From NCBI GenBank assembly GCA_964502175.1, contig CAZCVE010000001.1, positions 264,121 through 328,120 of the forward strand: a stretch of DNA of 64,000 bases. The letters are read 5' to 3'. The first letter of the stretch is position 1. The number at the start of each line of letters is the position of its first letter. Both the position numbers and the translations under genes were made by a program. Positions 61,725-64,000 of the stretch are shown piece after piece. This stretch comes from JAFLCL01 sp964502175. Lineage in GTDB: Bacteria; Myxococcota_A; Polyangia; Polyangiales; Sandaracinaceae. Below the pieces are notes generated by a model that saw only the letters and a program-made list of their open reading frames with translations, made no database searches and was not told the origin of the DNA.

Positions 61725-62906
61725 ATGCGCACGCTGCACCTCCCCGAAGGCGCGACGCCGTTCGAGCGCGGCCTCTTCCACGGCGAGAGCTGCCGATCCG
61801 AGATCGAAGAGATCGCGATGATCCGCAGCGAGCTCTGCCGCACGCAGGCGATGTTCCGCACGGACGACGAGCTCCTCCGCGTCGCGGAGCGACACCTGCC
61901 CGTGCTGCGCGCGTTCGACGTCGACCTCTACGACGAGCTCCGCGGCATCGCCGAAGGCGCGCACCTCGCGCCCGAGCGTGTGCTCGTGCTGAACCACTAC
62001 ACGGATCTGAAGGATCTCGATCCGGCGACGGTGCTCGCTGGGGCCGGCGACGCGCGCGAGCGACCGACGGACAAAGAAGAAGACTGCAGCGCGATCGTCG
62101 CGAGCACCGCGCGCGGCAGCTACCTCGGACAGACCTGGGACATGCACGGCTCGGCCGCCCCGTTCGTCACCATGCTCCACGTGCCTGCGCGCACCGCGCG
62201 CGCGAGCCATGGCGGGACGCGTGTGATCCCCGAGGCGTGGCTCTTGTCGATCACGGGCTGCCTCGGGATGGCGGGCATGAACGCGCACGGCGTGGGGCTC
62301 ACGATCAACAACCTGAAGAGCCACGACGCGCGCGTCGGCCTCGTGTGGCCTGCGCTCGTGCGTCGCTGTCTCTACGAGAGCACGGCGGCCGCGGCGCGAG
62401 ACGTCGTCATCTCTGCGCCGCTCGGGTCGGGGCATCACTACCTCGTGGCGGACGCGAGCCGCGCGTACGGCATCGAGACGTCGGGCACGCGCTCGGAGGT
62501 GTGGAGCGAAGCGGACCTCACGCAGCCGGGGCGTGGCTTCCACCACGAGAACCACTGCCTCGGCACGATCGTGAAGGAGGTCTCGAGCGTGTCGCCGGTG
62601 TCGACCACGCTCGAGCGGTTCGCGTTCCTCGATCGATCGATCGCCGAGCGTCCGATCGAGAGCGGCGCCGATCTCTGGTCACGCCTCGGATCGCACGAGG
62701 GCTATCCGCGCAGCGTGTGCACGCACCTCGCGAGCACGGAGCACCCGCACGCGATGCTGACGTGCGCGGGGCTCTTGCTCGATCTCGGGCGCCGCGTGGT
62801 GCACGCGCACCCGGGGTGCATCCACGACGTGAGCCTCGCGGGCTCGCGCGACGAGACCGGGGCGATCGTGGCCATGTTCACGTTCGACGAGGAGAAGCGC
62901 TCATGA
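61725..62906 (+). CDS. C45-type Ntn-hydrolase (acyl-CoA:6-APA acyltransferase-like)
   Basis: A 393-residue protein of the peptidase C45 family, which self-cleaves to expose a catalytic Cys. Here EEDCSAIVAS marks Cys121, followed by GSYLGQTWDMH, the oxyanion-side motif of the family. GLTINNLKSHD and ITGCLGMAGMNAHGVG are further family motifs. Known members include isopenicillin-N acyltransferase and various amidases. The start, ATG at 61725, has a TAGCTC word 5 bases upstream and no ribosome site, suggesting a leaderless message. Its stop overlaps the start of the small membrane gene (ATGA). The substrate is unknown. Confidence 0.85.
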   Translation: MRTLHLPEGATPFERGLFHGESCRSEIEEIAMIRSELCRTQAMFRTDDELLRVAERHLPVLRAFDVDLYDELRGIAEGAHLAPERVLVLNHYTDLKDLDPATVLAGAGDARERPTDKEEDCSAIVASTARGSYLGQTWDMHGSAAPFVTMLHVPARTARASHGGTRVIPEAWLLSITGCLGMAGMNAHGVGLTINNLKSHDARVGLVWPALVRRCLYESTAAAARDVVISAPLGSGHHYLVADASRAYGIETSGTRSEVWSEADLTQPGRGFHHENHCLGTIVKEVSSVSPVSTTLERFAFLDRSIAERPIESGADLWSRLGSHEGYPRSVCTHLASTEHPHAMLTCAGLLLDLGRRVVHAHPGCIHDVSLAGSRDETGAIVAMFTFDEEKRS

Positions 62907-63310
62907 GCGACGGTGGTTTCGATCCCGCACGGTTCTTCATGGAGGGCGGCTGGACGATGTACCTCGTGCTGTGCACGGGAGGCCTCGGCCACATGCTCGC
63001 GGTGGCGTCGATCGGCGCGATGTTCGCGAAGCGCCGCGCGATGCCGCTCGGCATGGGCGCCGCGACGCTGCTGTTCGCCGTGACGACGATGTGCGTCGGC
63101 GTGGGCGGCTACTTCATGGGCATGCGCATGGTCGACGAGGCCGTGGCGTTCGCCGACCCGGAGTCGCAGGCGATGCTGCGCGCGCAGGGGCAAGAAGAGG
63201 CAGACAACAACCTCTACTTCGGAGGCTGCGCGTTCCTGTTTCCGCTCCTCGCGGGCATCGCGGCGATCGGCCGCGGCGCGATGATGAAGGACGGCCCTCC
63301 GGCCGCTTGA
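62903..63310 (+). CDS. Small three-helix membrane protein, ExbB/TolQ-like start
   Basis: A 135-residue membrane protein with three hydrophobic segments (TMYLVLCTGGLGHMLAVASI; MGAATLLFAVTTMCVGVGGY; GCAFLFPLLAGIAAIGRG). The first residues RFFMEGGWTMYLVL resemble the beginning of ExbB/TolQ/MotA-type proton-channel proteins, but the rest is too short for that family. It is coupled by ATGA to the Ntn-hydrolase, so a shared function, perhaps in the membrane, is likely. Family assignment is uncertain. Confidence 0.65.
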   Translation: MSDGGFDPARFFMEGGWTMYLVLCTGGLGHMLAVASIGAMFAKRRAMPLGMGAATLLFAVTTMCVGVGGYFMGMRMVDEAVAFADPESQAMLRAQGQEEADNNLYFGGCAFLFPLLAGIAAIGRGAMMKDGPPAA

Positions 63311-63316
63311 GCAGGG

Positions 63317-63835
63317 TCAGAGATCGCGGAGCGCGAGGTCGGGGATGAAGTGCCGCTTGCCGAGGTTCACGCCGGCGTGGCGGAGGATCGCGTAGGTCAT
63401 TCCCACGTGGAAATAGAAGTTCGGCGTCGCGAGCTGGCGCACGTAGTCGGCACCGGCGAGGCCCTTGCCGGGCATGAAGCCGAGCGGGACCACGCGAGCG
63501 TCGGCGCCGTCGAAGTCGGTCGCGACGAAGGTGCCGAGGTACTCGCGCACGGTGCGGAGGCGCGCGCGGATCTCTTCGAGCGTCTTCTCTTCGTCGGGGT
63601 GCGCCGGTGGATCCTTCGCGGCCGTGCGCGCGGCGCAGAACTTCGCAGCGTCGCAGGCGGCCTGGATCTGCCGTACGAGCGGGTACTGGTCGGGCGCGAG
63701 GCGCATCGAGAGGAGCACGTCGGGATCGAAGTCGTTCTTCGACTTCGCGAACGTCGTGGCCTCGTCGAGCCAAGCCTCGAGCGCGCCGAGCGTGGCGTTC
63801 ATCTGCTGCACGGTGGAGAAGTACGTAGACGTCAT
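63317..63835 (-). CDS. DUF1993 family protein
   Basis: A 172-residue soluble helical protein matching DUF1993: TVQQMNATLGALEAWLDEA, a long first helix pair, LLSMRLAPDQYPLVRQIQAA, FCAARTAAKDPPAHPDEEKT, and the C-terminal TPNFYFHVGMTYAILRHAGV then LGKRHFI. The family belongs to the DinB-like four-helix group; its biochemical role is not established. The length is normal. It is convergent with the small membrane gene, and its upstream region carries a repeated palindrome. Confidence 0.88.
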   Translation of the reverse strand: MTSTYFSTVQQMNATLGALEAWLDEATTFAKSKNDFDPDVLLSMRLAPDQYPLVRQIQAACDAAKFCAARTAAKDPPAHPDEEKTLEEIRARLRTVREYLGTFVATDFDGADARVVPLGFMPGKGLAGADYVRQLATPNFYFHVGMTYAILRHAGVNLGKRHFIPDLALRDL

Positions 63836-63888
63836 GAGCCTCCGGGCGGGGAGGCTCGCCCGCGACGCCTCACGGATCAACGGCTCTC

Positions 63889-63973
63889 GGGGTCTGACCC
63901 CACTTGCCCGGTCCTCGACTCGGGGTCTGCCCCCCAAGGGTCTGACCCCGATCGAGATCCCCCGATCGAGATC
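63889..63973. repeat. Repeated GGGGTCTGACCCC palindrome
   Basis: Three copies, GGGGTCTGACCCC (63889-63901), GGGGTCTGCCCCC (63922-63934) and a partial AGGGTCTGACCCC (63937-63949). They are followed by two direct copies of GATCGAGATC (63950-63959 and 63964-63973). The gap to the right edge holds no gene. The motif is a palindrome around TCTGA and may be a dispersed intergenic repeat. Confidence 0.6.
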
Positions 63974-64000
63974 ACTGCATCGGCGGAATCGTCCGCCAGG

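Overview
The window is very GC-rich and nearly fully coding, with strong G/C preference at third codon positions. It looks like chromosome of a myxobacterium (Myxococcota), probably of the Sandaracinus type. The evidence is the many Cys-rich or Asp-Ala-Phe-repeat lipoproteins, Ser/Thr kinases fused to other domains, FHA proteins, a sigma-54 activator with an FHA input, MYXO-CTERM-like C-terminal tails, MopE-type Cys/Asp repeats and a DUF2378-like protein. The genus is an inference. I see no rRNA, tRNA, CRISPR array, prophage or complete insertion sequence.

Layout. 0-3.1 kb: a TetR regulator and a short-chain dehydrogenase sharing an operator-like palindrome, then a receiver protein lacking its phospho-acceptor Asp. 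3.1-6.7 kb: an S55-type protease-like protein overlapping an alpha/beta hydrolase, then a PIN toxin-antitoxin pair. 6.6-12.3 kb: three large exported proteins, one with a CxxCH motif, one with 13 DAF repeats, one with MopE motifs. 12.4-18.1 kb: a VWA-like/DUF4159 membrane pair, a gene broken by two apparent frameshifts, an ApbE flavin transferase and a small lipoprotein. 18.3-20.4 kb: a lipoprotein plus a Tat-exported carotenoid oxygenase behind a perfect inverted repeat. 20.4-23.3 kb: a zinc-ribbon pair, a GNAT acetyltransferase, an MBOAT acyltransferase and a DUF2378-like gene. 23.4-30.5 kb: a four-gene minus-strand operon (Cys-rich lipoprotein, 1331-residue TPR/HEAT protein, double-FHA zinc-ribbon protein, TPR/TM protein with a Thr-Gly stalk). 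30.6-35.1 kb: a DUF72-like gene overlapping an RqcH/NFACT gene, a kinase fused to a PhnD-like binding domain, and a histone-H1-like protein. 35.4-40.5 kb: OmpA-like lipoprotein, Ppx/GppA phosphatase, DUF4143 ATPase, MTA phosphorylase and PfkB kinase. 40.6-46.9 kb: two lipoprotein genes, the second a read-through fusion of what look like two exported proteins, then a methyltransferase. 47.3-48.8 kb: a compositionally distinct three-gene cassette. 49.9-60.3 kb: a signalling island. 60.4-63.8 kb: an exported protein, a C45 Ntn-hydrolase coupled to a small membrane protein, and a DUF1993 gene.

How the genes work together. The clearest functional unit is 49.9-60.3 kb. A membrane Ser/Thr kinase is divergent from two beta-helix-like lipoproteins, which are followed by an FHA/sigma-54 activator and a four-module kinase/cyclase-like/ATPase/TPR protein. 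This suggests phosphorylation-dependent control of sigma-54 transcription together with surface proteins. The 23.4-30.5 kb operon similarly joins phospho-peptide (FHA) recognition to long repeat proteins.

The most unusual single genes are the cytoplasmic kinase-PhnD fusion (32.8-34.6 kb) and the 1412-residue fused protein (41.8-46.0 kb). At two gene ends (10.45 kb and 23.35 kb) the last 14-16 bases, including the stop codon, are present three times in tandem with a period that is not a multiple of three. This places a stop in every reading frame.
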